A DNA stretch of 52,612 nucleotides, taken from contig JAZOVJ010000044.1 of the NCBI GenBank assembly GCA_045658645.1, positions 1-52,612 on the forward strand. Reading direction: 5' to 3'. Positions 8,821-16,998 of the stretch are shown piece by piece (the first letter of the stretch is position 1; the number at the start of each line of letters is the position of its first letter). Origin of the DNA: UBA1738 sp045658645. Lineage in GTDB: Bacteria; Bacillota; Clostridia; UBA1381. The position numbers and the translations under genes were made by a program. The notes beneath the pieces were generated by a model. It had not been told where the DNA came from and did not search any database. It was given only the letters and a program-made list of their open reading frames with translations.

Positions 8821-8842
8821 ATTGTCTAAAACAATAGACAAT
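8821..8842. repeat. Inverted repeat overlapping a divergent promoter (candidate operator)
   Basis: ATTGTCTA (8821-8828) and TAGACAAT (8835-8842) form a perfect 8-bp palindrome with a 6-bp centre. The right arm contains the -35 hexamer of the aminopeptidase promoter, and the repeat lies between the two divergent promoters, where a dimeric repressor could act. The regulator is unknown. Confidence 0.5.
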
Positions 8843-8862
8843 ATTGTGTTTTGTGATATAAT
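8835..8862 (+). promoter_or_regulatory. Extended -10 promoter of the aminopeptidase-sigma factor unit
   Basis: -35 TAGACA (8835-8840), a 16-bp spacer, and -10 TATAAT (8857-8862) preceded by TGA. Confidence 0.75.
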
Positions 8863-8896
8863 AAATACATAGTAGTAAAAAAGAAAGGGATATATA

Positions 8897-10303
8897 ATGG
8901 ACCAGAAAGAGATATATACAAAGCTTAGATATAAAACAAAGAAGGTTTATGACGAGATTTCACCTGACCAAAGACGTGAAATGATGGATTTGGCAGATGA
9001 GTACAGGGCGTTTCTGGACGCAGGCAAAACCGAGCGTGAATGTGTAAAGCTTGCGGTAGAAATGGCAGAAAAGAACGGTTTTGTGCCGTTTTGTGAAAAG
9101 GACAGCTTAAAGCCGGGCGATCGTGTATATTTCACAAACCGCAAAAAGAATATCATCCTTGCGGTTATCGGCGAGGCGGATATTACAGAGGGTATCAATA
9201 TTGTGGGTGCGCATATTGACGCACCAAGACTTGATTTGAAGCAGAACCCGCTTTATCAGTCAAAGGATATGGCACTTTTAAAGACACATTACTACGGCGG
9301 AATCAAGAAGTATCAGTGGACGGCTGTGCCTCTTGCGCTTCACGGCGTGTGCTATACTAAAGACGGCGAACAGGTGGAGGTTAACATTGGAGAGAATGAG
9401 AACGAACCTGTTTTCTGCATAACAGACCTTTTGCCGCACTTAGCAAAGGACCAGATGGCGAAGAAATTGGGTGAAGCCATTGAGGGTGAGGCTTTGAACG
9501 TTTTGGTTGGGGGAATGGGCGTTAACGATTCTGATATTGATGACAGCGTTAAGTGTAATATTTTGAATATCCTGAACATTTCATATGGTATTACAGAGGA
9601 GTCGTTCTTATCAGCAGAGCTTGAAGTTGTGCCTGCAGGAAAGTCACGAAACGTTGGTATTGACAGCGCTTTTGTCGGCGGATACGGTCAGGACGACAGA
9701 GTTTGCGCATTCACCGCACTAAAGAGTATTTTAGATGTTAAGGTGCCAAATAAAACTGCTATGTGCCTGTTGGTTGACAAGGAGGAAATCGGCTCAACCG
9801 GTAACACAGGTATGCTTTCAAAGTTCTTCGAAATGGCGACCCTGGAGCTTTGCGAAAAGGTGTGTGGAAAGAACGATATGGTTACGTTCAATAAGGTTAT
9901 AAGAAACTCTGCCTGTATGTCAAGTGACGTGTCGGCAGCGGTTGACCCTAATTATGAAAGTGCATTCGAGCCGCAGAACTCGTCTTTTGCAGGGCGCGGT
10001 CTTGCGCTTATGAAATACACAGGCTCACGCGGAAAATCAGGTGCATCTGATGCTTCGAGCGAGTTTGTTCACGAAATTGCCACAATCTTAAACAAGAACG
10101 AAGTAATCTGGCAGACCTGTGAACTTGGAAAAATTGACCAGGGCGGCGGCGGAACAATAGCGATGTATGTTGCCAATATGAATATGGACGTGATTGATTG
10201 CGGAGTGCCTGTTTTATCAATGCACTCACCGTTTGAGGTTACTCATAAGGGCGATATTTATATGGCATATTTAGCGTATAAAGGATTTTACAAGGACAGA
10301 TAA
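8897..10303 (+). CDS. M18 family metalloaminopeptidase
   Basis: A cytoplasmic dinuclear-zinc aminopeptidase of 468 residues, the usual length for M18 (aspartyl aminopeptidase/aminopeptidase I family). Metal and catalytic motifs include VGAHIDAPRLDLK, GQDDRVCAFTAL, LLVDKEEIGSTGNTG and the C-terminal HSPFEVTHKGDIYM. No signal peptide is seen. ATG at 8897 follows AAAGGGA. The family trims acidic or neutral N-terminal residues from peptides; the exact preference cannot be read here. It is followed within 20 bp by a membrane protein and then a sigma factor on the same strand. Confidence 0.93.
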   Translation: MDQKEIYTKLRYKTKKVYDEISPDQRREMMDLADEYRAFLDAGKTERECVKLAVEMAEKNGFVPFCEKDSLKPGDRVYFTNRKKNIILAVIGEADITEGINIVGAHIDAPRLDLKQNPLYQSKDMALLKTHYYGGIKKYQWTAVPLALHGVCYTKDGEQVEVNIGENENEPVFCITDLLPHLAKDQMAKKLGEAIEGEALNVLVGGMGVNDSDIDDSVKCNILNILNISYGITEESFLSAELEVVPAGKSRNVGIDSAFVGGYGQDDRVCAFTALKSILDVKVPNKTAMCLLVDKEEIGSTGNTGMLSKFFEMATLELCEKVCGKNDMVTFNKVIRNSACMSSDVSAAVDPNYESAFEPQNSSFAGRGLALMKYTGSRGKSGASDASSEFVHEIATILNKNEVIWQTCELGKIDQGGGGTIAMYVANMNMDVIDCGVPVLSMHSPFEVTHKGDIYMAYLAYKGFYKDR

Positions 10304-10321
10304 GAAAAGGATTTATTCGAA

Positions 10322-10951
10322 ATGGAAATTTACGGAGAAAAACCGAAAAGGTTTACGGCGAAGTGGTGGGAATACATCTGGGATTATTATAAGTGGCATT
10401 TTGTGTGTGTGCTTTTTATAATTTTCACTTTGGTGACAACCCTGCAACAGTGTATCACAAGACCGAACTACGATTTGAAGATTACCGCAGTAACTGAGCA
10501 ACCGTTGGTGCTTAGCCAACAGGATGCTATACGTACCGAGGCTGAGGGCGTAATTTCCGATGCAACGGGAAATGGTATAACAGAGGCGTACGTTATGCCG
10601 ATTTCGATGAACGAGCAGAGCGATGCCCAAACCATACAGGCTGAGTATACAAGGCTGACTGTTGAGGTATCGTTGCCTGAAGCCTATGTGTTTATTTTGT
10701 CAAAAGCATATATACAAAACGTGCTTGAGGTAGAAATACTGGAAAGTACAGATGTCTGGGCTGATGGAACCGCAGGGGAGTATCTTGTAAGCCTTAACGG
10801 AAACGAAAAGCTTTCAGCACTTGGTATAGATACCGAGGAGCTTTACTTAGGCGTGGTGGGACTGACCGATGACAAAAGGGAAGATGAAGTAGAAAAGGCA
10901 CGCTATGAAAACGGGGTGTTGTTCGCAAGGCACCTTTTGGGTTTGGAGTGA
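10322..10951 (+). CDS. Single-pass membrane protein of unknown function
   Basis: I do not recognise this 209-residue family functionally. An N-terminal cytoplasmic stretch rich in Trp/Tyr (KWWEYIWDYYKWHF) leads into one membrane helix (about residues 24-42, ending in TTLQQC). The remaining 165 or so residues should be outside the cell and look like a mixed alpha/beta domain without cysteine or lipobox. It sits 18 bp after the aminopeptidase and ends 6 bp before the sigma-factor gene, so the three are probably one operon. Its place suggests, but does not show, a role in sensing or control of that sigma factor. Confidence 0.72.
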   Translation: MEIYGEKPKRFTAKWWEYIWDYYKWHFVCVLFIIFTLVTTLQQCITRPNYDLKITAVTEQPLVLSQQDAIRTEAEGVISDATGNGITEAYVMPISMNEQSDAQTIQAEYTRLTVEVSLPEAYVFILSKAYIQNVLEVEILESTDVWADGTAGEYLVSLNGNEKLSALGIDTEELYLGVVGLTDDKREDEVEKARYENGVLFARHLLGLE

Positions 10952-10957
10952 TAAAGA

Positions 10958-11677
10958 ATGCCCGAAGAATATGAGTTATTTAAGAAATACAAAGAAACAG
11001 GCGATAAAAAAATTCGTGACGAGCTGATTATAAAGTATACATATATGGCGAAAATCCTGGCGTATAAGTTTGTCAGAAGCGGTGTTGACTATGACGATTT
11101 GTATCAGGTGGCGTGTATGGGCTTGATGCTTGCTGTGGAAAGGTTTGACCCTGACCGTGGCGTGCAGTTTGCAACATTTGCAACGCCTACAGTTTTAGGC
11201 GAGCTTCGGAAATTTTTGCGTGATAAAGCAGGCTCGATAAAAATTCCAAGGCGTCTTTATGAGATTTTCTGCCGTGCAGAAACGCTAAAAAGACAGCAGG
11301 AGAACTTGTCGATTGACGAGATTGCAGGGCTTCTTGATATGCCGAGGGAAACTTTGGTTGAAGCGTATCGTGTGGGAGACACCGCCTTTATAAAATCTCT
11401 TGAAGACGAAGCATACACAGACGGCGGTCTTAGCGTGTCGGGTCTTATCGGCTTTGATGATGAAGGGTTTACCCTGATTGAGAACAGGGATTTTATAGAC
11501 TATTGTATGTCAAAGATGACGGAGCGTGAGGCGGAACTTTTCAATGAGCGCTTTCATAAAGGAATAACCCAGAAAGAGCTTGCGAAAAAGTGGGGAGTGT
11601 CGCAGATGTATATATCACGAATGGAGAAAAAGGTGATTCAGAAATTCCGGGATATTTACCTTAAAGATAACGCTTGA
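10958..11677 (+). CDS. Sigma-70 family RNA polymerase sigma factor (SigB/SigF/SigG-type)
   Basis: The 239-residue protein has region 2 (LIIKYTYMAKILAYKF, then DYDDLYQVACMGLMLAVERFD and QFATFATPTVLGELRKFLRD), region 3 (SIKIPRRLYEI, SIDEIAGLLDM) and region 4 (MTEREAELFNERF, ITQKELAKKWGVSQMYISRMEKKVI). The GELRKFLRD...IPR block is typical of the general-stress and forespore subfamily. No SpoIIAB/RsbW-type anti-sigma or anti-anti-sigma gene lies beside it, arguing against sigF and leaving a stress-type or other role. A GGAG ribosome site overlaps the end of the preceding gene. The thiT promoter overlaps its stop codon. Confidence 0.9.
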   Translation: MPEEYELFKKYKETGDKKIRDELIIKYTYMAKILAYKFVRSGVDYDDLYQVACMGLMLAVERFDPDRGVQFATFATPTVLGELRKFLRDKAGSIKIPRRLYEIFCRAETLKRQQENLSIDEIAGLLDMPRETLVEAYRVGDTAFIKSLEDEAYTDGGLSVSGLIGFDDEGFTLIENRDFIDYCMSKMTEREAELFNERFHKGITQKELAKKWGVSQMYISRMEKKVIQKFRDIYLKDNA

Positions 11678-11702
11678 CAAATGAAAAAAATGGTGATAAA
11701 AT
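11674..11702 (+). promoter_or_regulatory. Promoter of the TPP riboswitch/thiT unit
   Basis: TTGACA (11674-11679), a 17-bp spacer and TAAAAT (11697-11702) with TGA before the -10. The -35 hexamer overlaps the stop codon of the sigma-factor gene. Confidence 0.88.
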
Positions 11703-11719
11703 AACCGCAGATGAATAAT

Positions 11720-11805
11720 AGAAGGGGAGCTTGTGAACAGGCTGAGAGGGGATTTTTAATCCCGACCCTATAACCTGATATGGATAATGCCAGCGTAGGG
11801 ATTCT
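11720..11805 (+). ncRNA. TPP riboswitch (THI element)
   Basis: The aptamer has a GGGGAGC start with CTGAGAGGGG, and the highly conserved 3' part ACCTGATATGGATAATGCC followed by AGCGTAGGGA. AGAA (11720-11723) and TTCT (11802-11805) close stem P1. It lies between a promoter and an intrinsic terminator upstream of the thiamine transporter gene, so thiamine pyrophosphate should turn off thiT by premature termination. Confidence 0.97.
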
Positions 11806-11823
11806 AAAAATAAGAATTTAATG

Positions 11824-11854
11824 AGCATATCCTTTTTGGGTATGCTTTTTCTTT
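11824..11854 (+). terminator. Terminator of the TPP riboswitch expression platform
   Basis: AGCATATCC (11824-11832) pairs with GGGTATGCT (11838-11846, one G-U pair) around a T5 loop and is followed by TTTTCTTTT. Confidence 0.9.
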
Positions 11855-11905
11855 TGAATATTGGGAGGTTATTCGTCAAATACATAAAAAAGGAGATGTC
11901 ATAAA

Positions 11906-12418
11906 ATGACGAAAACAAGAAAACTTACCGAAATCGCAGTAGCTGTCGCTATGGCAGTTGTCTGCAGTTTTATCAAGGTATGGGAAATGCCGCAGGGAGG
12001 CTCGGTGGCACTTACTATGGTGCCGATTTTGCTTATTGCCATACGTTCAGGTTGGGTGGCAGGATGCAGTGCAGGTGCGATTTACGGAGTGCTGTCGCTT
12101 TTAATCGCAGGCGTGATTTATCACCCGATGTCAATTCTTTTAGACTATGTTCTTGCCTTTGGACTTTTGGGTCTTGCAGGACTTTTTAAAAAGACTTTGC
12201 CGGGGATTATCGCAGGCGTAACAGTTGGTGTTGCAGGAAGATTTATATCATCACTTGTATCGGGAGCGGTACTTTTTGCGGAGTACGCACCCGAGGGTCA
12301 GAACCCGTGGATATATTCCCTTGTGTATCAGGCTACATATATGATACCGGAGTTTATAATCTCAGTTGCAATACTGGTTCTTTTGTTCTTAAAAGCAAGA
12401 AGATTGTTTGATAAATAA
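11906..12418 (+). CDS. thiT: Thiamine ECF transporter substrate-binding component ThiT
   Basis: ThiT is the membrane S component that binds thiamine and works with the shared ECF module (EcfA, EcfA', EcfT), which is not encoded here. The 170-residue protein has about six hydrophobic helices. It contains SFIKVWEMPQGGSVALTMVPILLIAIRSG and, near the C-terminus, AEYAPEGQNPWIYSLVYQATYMIPEF. The tryptophan-rich loops match the thiamine-binding region known for the family. The upstream TPP riboswitch independently supports the substrate. It is monocistronic, with a terminator directly after it. Confidence 0.95.
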   Translation: MTKTRKLTEIAVAVAMAVVCSFIKVWEMPQGGSVALTMVPILLIAIRSGWVAGCSAGAIYGVLSLLIAGVIYHPMSILLDYVLAFGLLGLAGLFKKTLPGIIAGVTVGVAGRFISSLVSGAVLFAEYAPEGQNPWIYSLVYQATYMIPEFIISVAILVLLFLKARRLFDK

Positions 12419-12430
12419 ACTACGCTGACA

Positions 12431-12458
12431 AAAAAGCACCCAAGCGGGTGCTTTTTTT
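12431..12458. terminator. Bidirectional terminator between thiT and the Nudix gene
   Basis: AAAAAGCACCC (12431-12441) and GGGTGCTTTTT form a stem with an AAGC loop and T/A runs on both sides, suiting the convergent genes. Confidence 0.93.
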
Positions 12459-12493
12459 ATACAATGAAATACCTCCGTTATGCGAGTGGGTAT

Positions 12494-13030
12494 TTATCCG
12501 TTTATGATTTTATCTGCTTTCAGGATTGCGATAGCGGTTTTTGAATCGGGGATTTCGTTGTTCATAACCATTTCCACAAGCTTTGAAAGCGGGATTTTTT
12601 CAACTACCACAAATTCGCCGGGGTCAAGGTTCTGACCAACATATGAAAGCTCTTCTGCAAGATAAAGTGAAATTATTTCACTGCAGTAACCCGGAGTCGG
12701 GTAATATTTTCCAAGATAAGTGACCTTTTCTGCTTTGTAGCCTGTTTCTTCGGCAAGTTCACGAAGTCCCGCAGTTTTTGGGTCTTCGCCTGCCTCCAGC
12801 TTTCCTGCTGGGACCTCCAAAACCATTTCGTCATAAGGCTTCCTGTATTGTGACACCATAAGAACATTCTTGTCTTCGTCAAGTGCAATAACACCGACAC
12901 CGCCGTTATGAAGAATAAGCTCACGGCCTGCTTCTCTGCCGTCAGGGAGTAAAACGGTATCTTCCACCAGATGCACAATTCTGCCCTTATAAATCTCTCT
13001 TGTTGCAATCGTTTTTTCTGTAAAGTCCAT
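12494..13030 (-). CDS. Nudix hydrolase, ADP-ribose pyrophosphatase-like
   Basis: The Nudix box is complete (GKLEAGEDPKTAGLRELAEETG), matching GX5EX7REUXEEXGU, so the Mg-dependent pyrophosphohydrolase should be active. The 178-residue length, the N-terminal VEDTVLLPDGREAGRELILHNG and the QYRKPYDEMVLEVPAGKLE region are typical of ADP-ribose/ADP-sugar pyrophosphatases (NudF type). ATG follows TAAGGAG. It is the last gene of a three-gene minus-strand unit with mtnN and a phosphoribosyltransferase. Substrate is inferred from similarity only. Confidence 0.92.
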   Translation of the reverse strand: MDFTEKTIATREIYKGRIVHLVEDTVLLPDGREAGRELILHNGGVGVIALDEDKNVLMVSQYRKPYDEMVLEVPAGKLEAGEDPKTAGLRELAEETGYKAEKVTYLGKYYPTPGYCSEIISLYLAEELSYVGQNLDPGEFVVVEKIPLSKLVEMVMNNEIPDSKTAIAILKADKIING

Positions 13031-13042
13031 TTTTAAAGCTCC

Positions 13043-13729
13043 TTATATCTTCGAAAGAAATGTCTTAATAACACGTGTTGAGTTCTCTGCTGCAAGCTTT
13101 GCGAAGGTTGGGAAGTCCATCTTTGCGCCATCATCAGCACCGTCACTCATAGCACGAAGCACGGCAAAAGGTACGTTATTAACAAAACAAACGTGACCGA
13201 TGGCACCGCCCTCCATTTCGCAGGATTTTGCGCCGAAGTTGTCTATAATAAACTTCTTTTTGTCGAAAGACGACACGAACTGGTCGCCCGATGCGATAGT
13301 TCCGACACTGTATGGCAAGTCCAGTTCCTCTGCACATTCACAAAACAGCTTACAAGCCTTATTGTCAGCAGAAATTTTAATGATGTTTATGTCAGAAAGC
13401 ATACCAACAGGGTCGCCTAAAGGTGATGTATCCATATCGTGCTGGCAAACGCTGTCTGCAATAACTATGTCGCCGATTTTCAGGGTTTCGTCAAGGCAAC
13501 CCGCAACACCTACGTTGATGATTAGTTCGGGTTGGTACTTTAAAATCATAGCCTCTGCACATAGCCCTGCAAAAACCTTACCAACACCGCATTTTGCCAC
13601 AACAACGTCTTTATCACCGAATTTTCCGCAAACGAAATTCACTCCGCTTACGGTTTCGGTTTTTGTATCGGTCAGAAAGGCTTTTATCTTCTCGACCTCA
13701 ATATCCATAGCGCCAATAATTCCAATCAT
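13043..13729 (-). CDS. mtnN: 5'-methylthioadenosine/S-adenosylhomocysteine nucleosidase
   Basis: The enzyme hydrolyses MTA and SAH to adenine plus methylthioribose or S-ribosylhomocysteine. The 228-residue protein begins MIGIIGAMDIEVEKIK, with the conserved catalytic-site Glu. It contains INVGVAGCLDETLKIGDIVIAD, the substrate-binding SCEMEGGAIGHVC and the catalytic Asp in RAMSDGADD, all standard for MtnN. GGAGGG precedes the ATG. Adenine released here could be salvaged by the phosphoribosyltransferase encoded directly upstream. Confidence 0.95.
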   Translation of the reverse strand: MIGIIGAMDIEVEKIKAFLTDTKTETVSGVNFVCGKFGDKDVVVAKCGVGKVFAGLCAEAMILKYQPELIINVGVAGCLDETLKIGDIVIADSVCQHDMDTSPLGDPVGMLSDINIIKISADNKACKLFCECAEELDLPYSVGTIASGDQFVSSFDKKKFIIDNFGAKSCEMEGGAIGHVCFVNNVPFAVLRAMSDGADDGAKMDFPTFAKLAAENSTRVIKTFLSKI

Positions 13730-13743
13730 TTTATGCCCTCCGA

Positions 13744-14295
13744 TTATAAAAGCGGAAGTGCGTCAACAAAGATAACATCGTCACGCTTTGCCGCATCGCC
13801 TTCTGCAAAAACAAACGCTTTTCCGTAAACATTACCGCCAACTTCGGCGACAATTGACTCGATGGCACGAAGTGACGAACCTGTTGAAACAACGTCATCA
13901 ACAATAAGTACGTTTTTGCCGCAAAGTTTTGGAATTTGCCCGTTTTCAAGGTACAGATAGTGCGGGTTTTTTGTTGTATACGTGTCAACAGGAGCCTTTG
14001 TTACGTCTTTATAGTAAAGCTTCTGTTCTTTTCTCAAAATCACCATTTCGCAACCGATATATTCTGCCACCTGATATGCAAGGGTGATGCCCTTTGTTTC
14101 GGCAGACAGAACCACGTCAATTTTAGACAGGTCAAGACCTGATTCCTTGATTTTTTCGATAACCGCAAAGCTTGCATCGTGGGAAAGTGCCTTTGATGAA
14201 AGCATATCAAGTACGGCGATTGAAAGGCCCGGTTTGATTTCAACAATCGGCAGCCCGTATTCTTTTCCGTTTAAAGTAACTTTATAAAATTCCAT
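13744..14295 (-). CDS. Phosphoribosyltransferase, adenine phosphoribosyltransferase-like
   Basis: The 183-residue type I phosphoribosyltransferase has the PRPP-binding motif VLIVDDVVSTGSS, an upstream VLSAETKGITLAYQVAEY (the APRT-like PPi loop region) and LRKEQKLYY. The ATG at 14295 is preceded by AAGGAG with a 9-nt gap; a TTG two codons upstream is less likely. Linkage to mtnN suggests adenine to AMP salvage, although xanthine-type or regulatory PRT proteins share this fold and the N-terminus is not a classical Apt. It is the first gene of the unit and has its own promoter. Confidence 0.83.
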   Translation of the reverse strand: MEFYKVTLNGKEYGLPIVEIKPGLSIAVLDMLSSKALSHDASFAVIEKIKESGLDLSKIDVVLSAETKGITLAYQVAEYIGCEMVILRKEQKLYYKDVTKAPVDTYTTKNPHYLYLENGQIPKLCGKNVLIVDDVVSTGSSLRAIESIVAEVGGNVYGKAFVFAEGDAAKRDDVIFVDALPLL

Positions 14296-14327
14296 TTTCA
14301 AAAACTCCTTTTTAAAAATACAAGAAT

Positions 14328-14356
14328 ATTATACCATATCCCTTTAGAAAAAACAA
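14328..14356 (-). promoter_or_regulatory. Extended -10 promoter of the PRT-mtnN-Nudix unit
   Basis: Read on the minus strand: -35 TTGTTT (14351-14356), 17 bp, TATAAT (14328-14333) with TGG before the -10. Confidence 0.8.
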
Positions 14357-14412
14357 CATTTCACCCTCTGTTTTTTCATATTTTATGGTATGCCGTAACA
14401 CATTTTGAATAC

Positions 14413-14441
14413 TTGACTATTTCTTATATATATGGTAAAAT
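14413..14441 (+). promoter_or_regulatory. Extended -10 promoter of gdpP
   Basis: TTGACT (14413-14418), 17 bp, TAAAAT (14436-14441) preceded by TGG. A second TGGTAAAAT copy follows immediately downstream. Confidence 0.8.
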
Positions 14442-14496
14442 GGTAAAATAAGTGTATTCTAACTATTTTTATGAATGAGACATTAAAGGAGAAATT

Positions 14497-16500
14497 ATGA
14501 AAAAGCGTTATAAAAGCGGTAACAATGCCGTTATAATTGGTGTTTCAGTTTTGATACTGGCACTTTGCGGCGCATTCTCAATATATGAAAATGAGTACAA
14601 AACTGCAGGGACACTTTTCGTGTCTGCCCTGCTGATTCTGGTGTGTGGCGGAGCTTTTGAAAAAAAGAACAAGAAAAGCTTTGGCGAATACGTAAAAATG
14701 ATAACAGCGCAAAGCTCTGGTATGTCAAGCGATGCTATAAGCAAATTCCCGCTTCCTATGGCGGTCCTGCAGATTAACGGACAGATTAGCTGGTATAATG
14801 ATTTGTTTGCGGAAATGCTTGGCTCAAACGACCTCTATAACATCGTTATCGGTGATGTTATGCCGGAACTTAAGTGGTCGGAGATTTTAAAGTCCACAAA
14901 CGGTATTTATACCTTTGCAAGCTATAAGGGTCACCACTATAACGTGGTTGGCGATATTATAAAAACACCGGCATCCACAGAGGAGAAACCGGATTTTACG
15001 GTTCTTCTGTATTTTGTTGATAAAACTGAGGTTGAAGCCTTGAGAAAGCGTTATGAAAACGAGAAAACCGACATAGCCATTGTCAATATTGACAACTATG
15101 ACGAGGTTTTTCAGAAGCTTGACGATGGGGAAAGCCAACAGGCACTTTCAAAGCTTCATAAATATATCAGTGACTGGGCGCAGGAAAGCAAGGGCGTTAT
15201 GAAGAAAACGGAACGTGACAGATACGTTGTTTTCTTTGAGCATCAGCACTTAAGGGAGTATATAAACAAAAAGTTCAGTCTTTTGGAACAGGTACGGGCT
15301 TTGGGAGAAGAACTGAAAATGCCGATTAGCGTCAGCATAGGCGTTGGAGCAACAGGTAACGTCCTGGAAAATGACGCTTATGCAAGAGCAGCGCTTGATA
15401 TGGCACTTGGACGTGGCGGCGACCAGGCGGCAGTTAAGGACGCAAGCCAGTACAATTTCTATGGCGGAATTGCCAAGGATTATGAGCGAAGCACACGTGT
15501 TAAAACCCGTTCTTTTGCAGAAGCACTAAAGGACTTTATTGCAAACTCCGATAAGGTTATATTTATGGGACATCAGGGTCTTGACTATGACTCTTTCGGT
15601 GCGGCGTTGGGACTGCAGAGGGCTGTCAGAACTCTTGAGAAAGAACCGTATATTGTGGTTGACAACTCACCGGCCATTTCAAAAATAGCTGAAGAGGTCG
15701 CAAAAAACGAGGAATATCGTGGAATGTTGATTTCTCCGGAAATCGCAAGGGATATTATAACAATGAACACGCTTTTGGTGGTTGTTGATACTCACAGACC
15801 GTCAATGCTTCCGGACAGCGACCTTCTGGAAAAGACAACAAAGGTTGTGGTTATTGACCACCACAGAAGAAGCACAGACTTTATTCAGAACGTATCTTTG
15901 GTTTATCACGAGCCTTATGCTTCATCAACCTGTGAAATGGCAACAGAAATTTTGCAGTATATTGATGAGGGCAAGAAGATTACGCCATTTGAGTCAAAGG
16001 CACTTTATACAGGTATTTTGATGGATACCAAGAACTTCAGTATGAAAACCGGTGTAAGAACTTTTGAGGCGGCATCATATCTTCGCCGTTACGGGCTGAA
16101 CACTCAGGAAGTAAGAAAGCTGTTTAATATGGATAAGGACGCTTACGTTAACAGAGCCGAGATAATCAAAAATTCTGTTAAGGTGGCAGACGGAATAGCT
16201 GTTTCAGTTTGTGAGGAGGCATACCCTGATATGAAGGTTATATCATCTCAGGCAGCAGACGAAATGCTTAACCTTGCAGGAGTTCAGGCGGCGTTTGTAA
16301 TTTATCCGATGGACGATGAAACCTATGTTTCCGCAAGGTCTTTGGGGAATATAAATGTTCAGGTTATCGTTGAAAAGCTTGGCGGAGGCGGACACGCAAC
16401 TGTTGCAGGGGCACAGGTGAGAAGCCGTGATATTGAAACTGTTTTCGAACAGCTCGAAAATGCAATATTTGAGTATATAGAAGAAAACAAGAAGGAATAA
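14497..16500 (+). CDS. gdpP: Cyclic-di-AMP phosphodiesterase GdpP
   Basis: GdpP degrades c-di-AMP to pApA at the membrane and affects cell-wall and potassium homeostasis. The 667 residues comprise two N-terminal membrane helices (about 12-52), a PAS-like sensor (about 80-135), a degenerate GGDEF domain (about 165-310) and the DHH/DHHA1 catalytic module. The DHH part has VIFMGHQGLDYDSFGAA, VVDTHRPSM and VVIDHHRRSTDF; DHHA1 ends with GGGGHATVAGAQV. AAAGGAG precedes the ATG. The order gdpP-rplI-dnaB is widespread in Firmicutes and supports the assignment. Confidence 0.95.
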   Translation: MKKRYKSGNNAVIIGVSVLILALCGAFSIYENEYKTAGTLFVSALLILVCGGAFEKKNKKSFGEYVKMITAQSSGMSSDAISKFPLPMAVLQINGQISWYNDLFAEMLGSNDLYNIVIGDVMPELKWSEILKSTNGIYTFASYKGHHYNVVGDIIKTPASTEEKPDFTVLLYFVDKTEVEALRKRYENEKTDIAIVNIDNYDEVFQKLDDGESQQALSKLHKYISDWAQESKGVMKKTERDRYVVFFEHQHLREYINKKFSLLEQVRALGEELKMPISVSIGVGATGNVLENDAYARAALDMALGRGGDQAAVKDASQYNFYGGIAKDYERSTRVKTRSFAEALKDFIANSDKVIFMGHQGLDYDSFGAALGLQRAVRTLEKEPYIVVDNSPAISKIAEEVAKNEEYRGMLISPEIARDIITMNTLLVVVDTHRPSMLPDSDLLEKTTKVVVIDHHRRSTDFIQNVSLVYHEPYASSTCEMATEILQYIDEGKKITPFESKALYTGILMDTKNFSMKTGVRTFEAASYLRRYGLNTQEVRKLFNMDKDAYVNRAEIIKNSVKVADGIAVSVCEEAYPDMKVISSQAADEMLNLAGVQAAFVIYPMDDETYVSARSLGNINVQVIVEKLGGGGHATVAGAQVRSRDIETVFEQLENAIFEYIEENKKE

Positions 16501-16521
16501 TCAGGAAAGAAGGCAGGTTAA

Positions 16522-16968
16522 ATGAAAGTTATTTTAACTCAAGATATTAAAGGAAAAGGAAAGAAGGACCAGTTGGTTGAGGTTTCTGACGGATACGCAA
16601 GAAACTTTCTTTTACCAAAGGGTCTTGCAAAGGAAGCAACCAACACAAATATAAACATAATGAATGGCAAAAATGATGCGGAAGCACATCGCCAGAAGGT
16701 AGCTTTGGAAGAAGCTGAGGCTACAAAGGCAAAGATGGAAGAAGTAGAGGTTGTGCTTAGCGCAAAAGCCGGAGAAAACGGCAAGCTGTTCGGTTCTATA
16801 ACATCAAAGGACGTGGCAGAAGCATTGACAATGCAGCACCACATCAAGCTTGACAAGAAGAAATTTGTTTTGCCGGACGGCATAAAGACTCTTGGCACAA
16901 CCACAGTTGATGTTAAGATTTATCAGGGAGTAACAGGAAAATTAAAGGTTACCGTAAAAGGTCAGTAA
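16522..16968 (+). CDS. rplI: 50S ribosomal protein L9
   Basis: L9 binds 23S rRNA with two globular domains joined by a long helix. The 148-residue protein has the N-terminal MKVILTQDIKGKGKKDQLVEVSDGYARNFLLPKGLA signature, the connecting helix (about 45-75) and the C-terminal domain with LFGSITSKDVAEAL and KKFVLPDGIKTLG. It starts 21 bp after gdpP and 30 bp before dnaB, so it is cotranscribed. Confidence 0.97.
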   Translation: MKVILTQDIKGKGKKDQLVEVSDGYARNFLLPKGLAKEATNTNINIMNGKNDAEAHRQKVALEEAEATKAKMEEVEVVLSAKAGENGKLFGSITSKDVAEALTMQHHIKLDKKKFVLPDGIKTLGTTTVDVKIYQGVTGKLKVTVKGQ

Positions 16969-16998
16969 GACCCTAAAAATCGGAGGGAGTAGGTTCAA

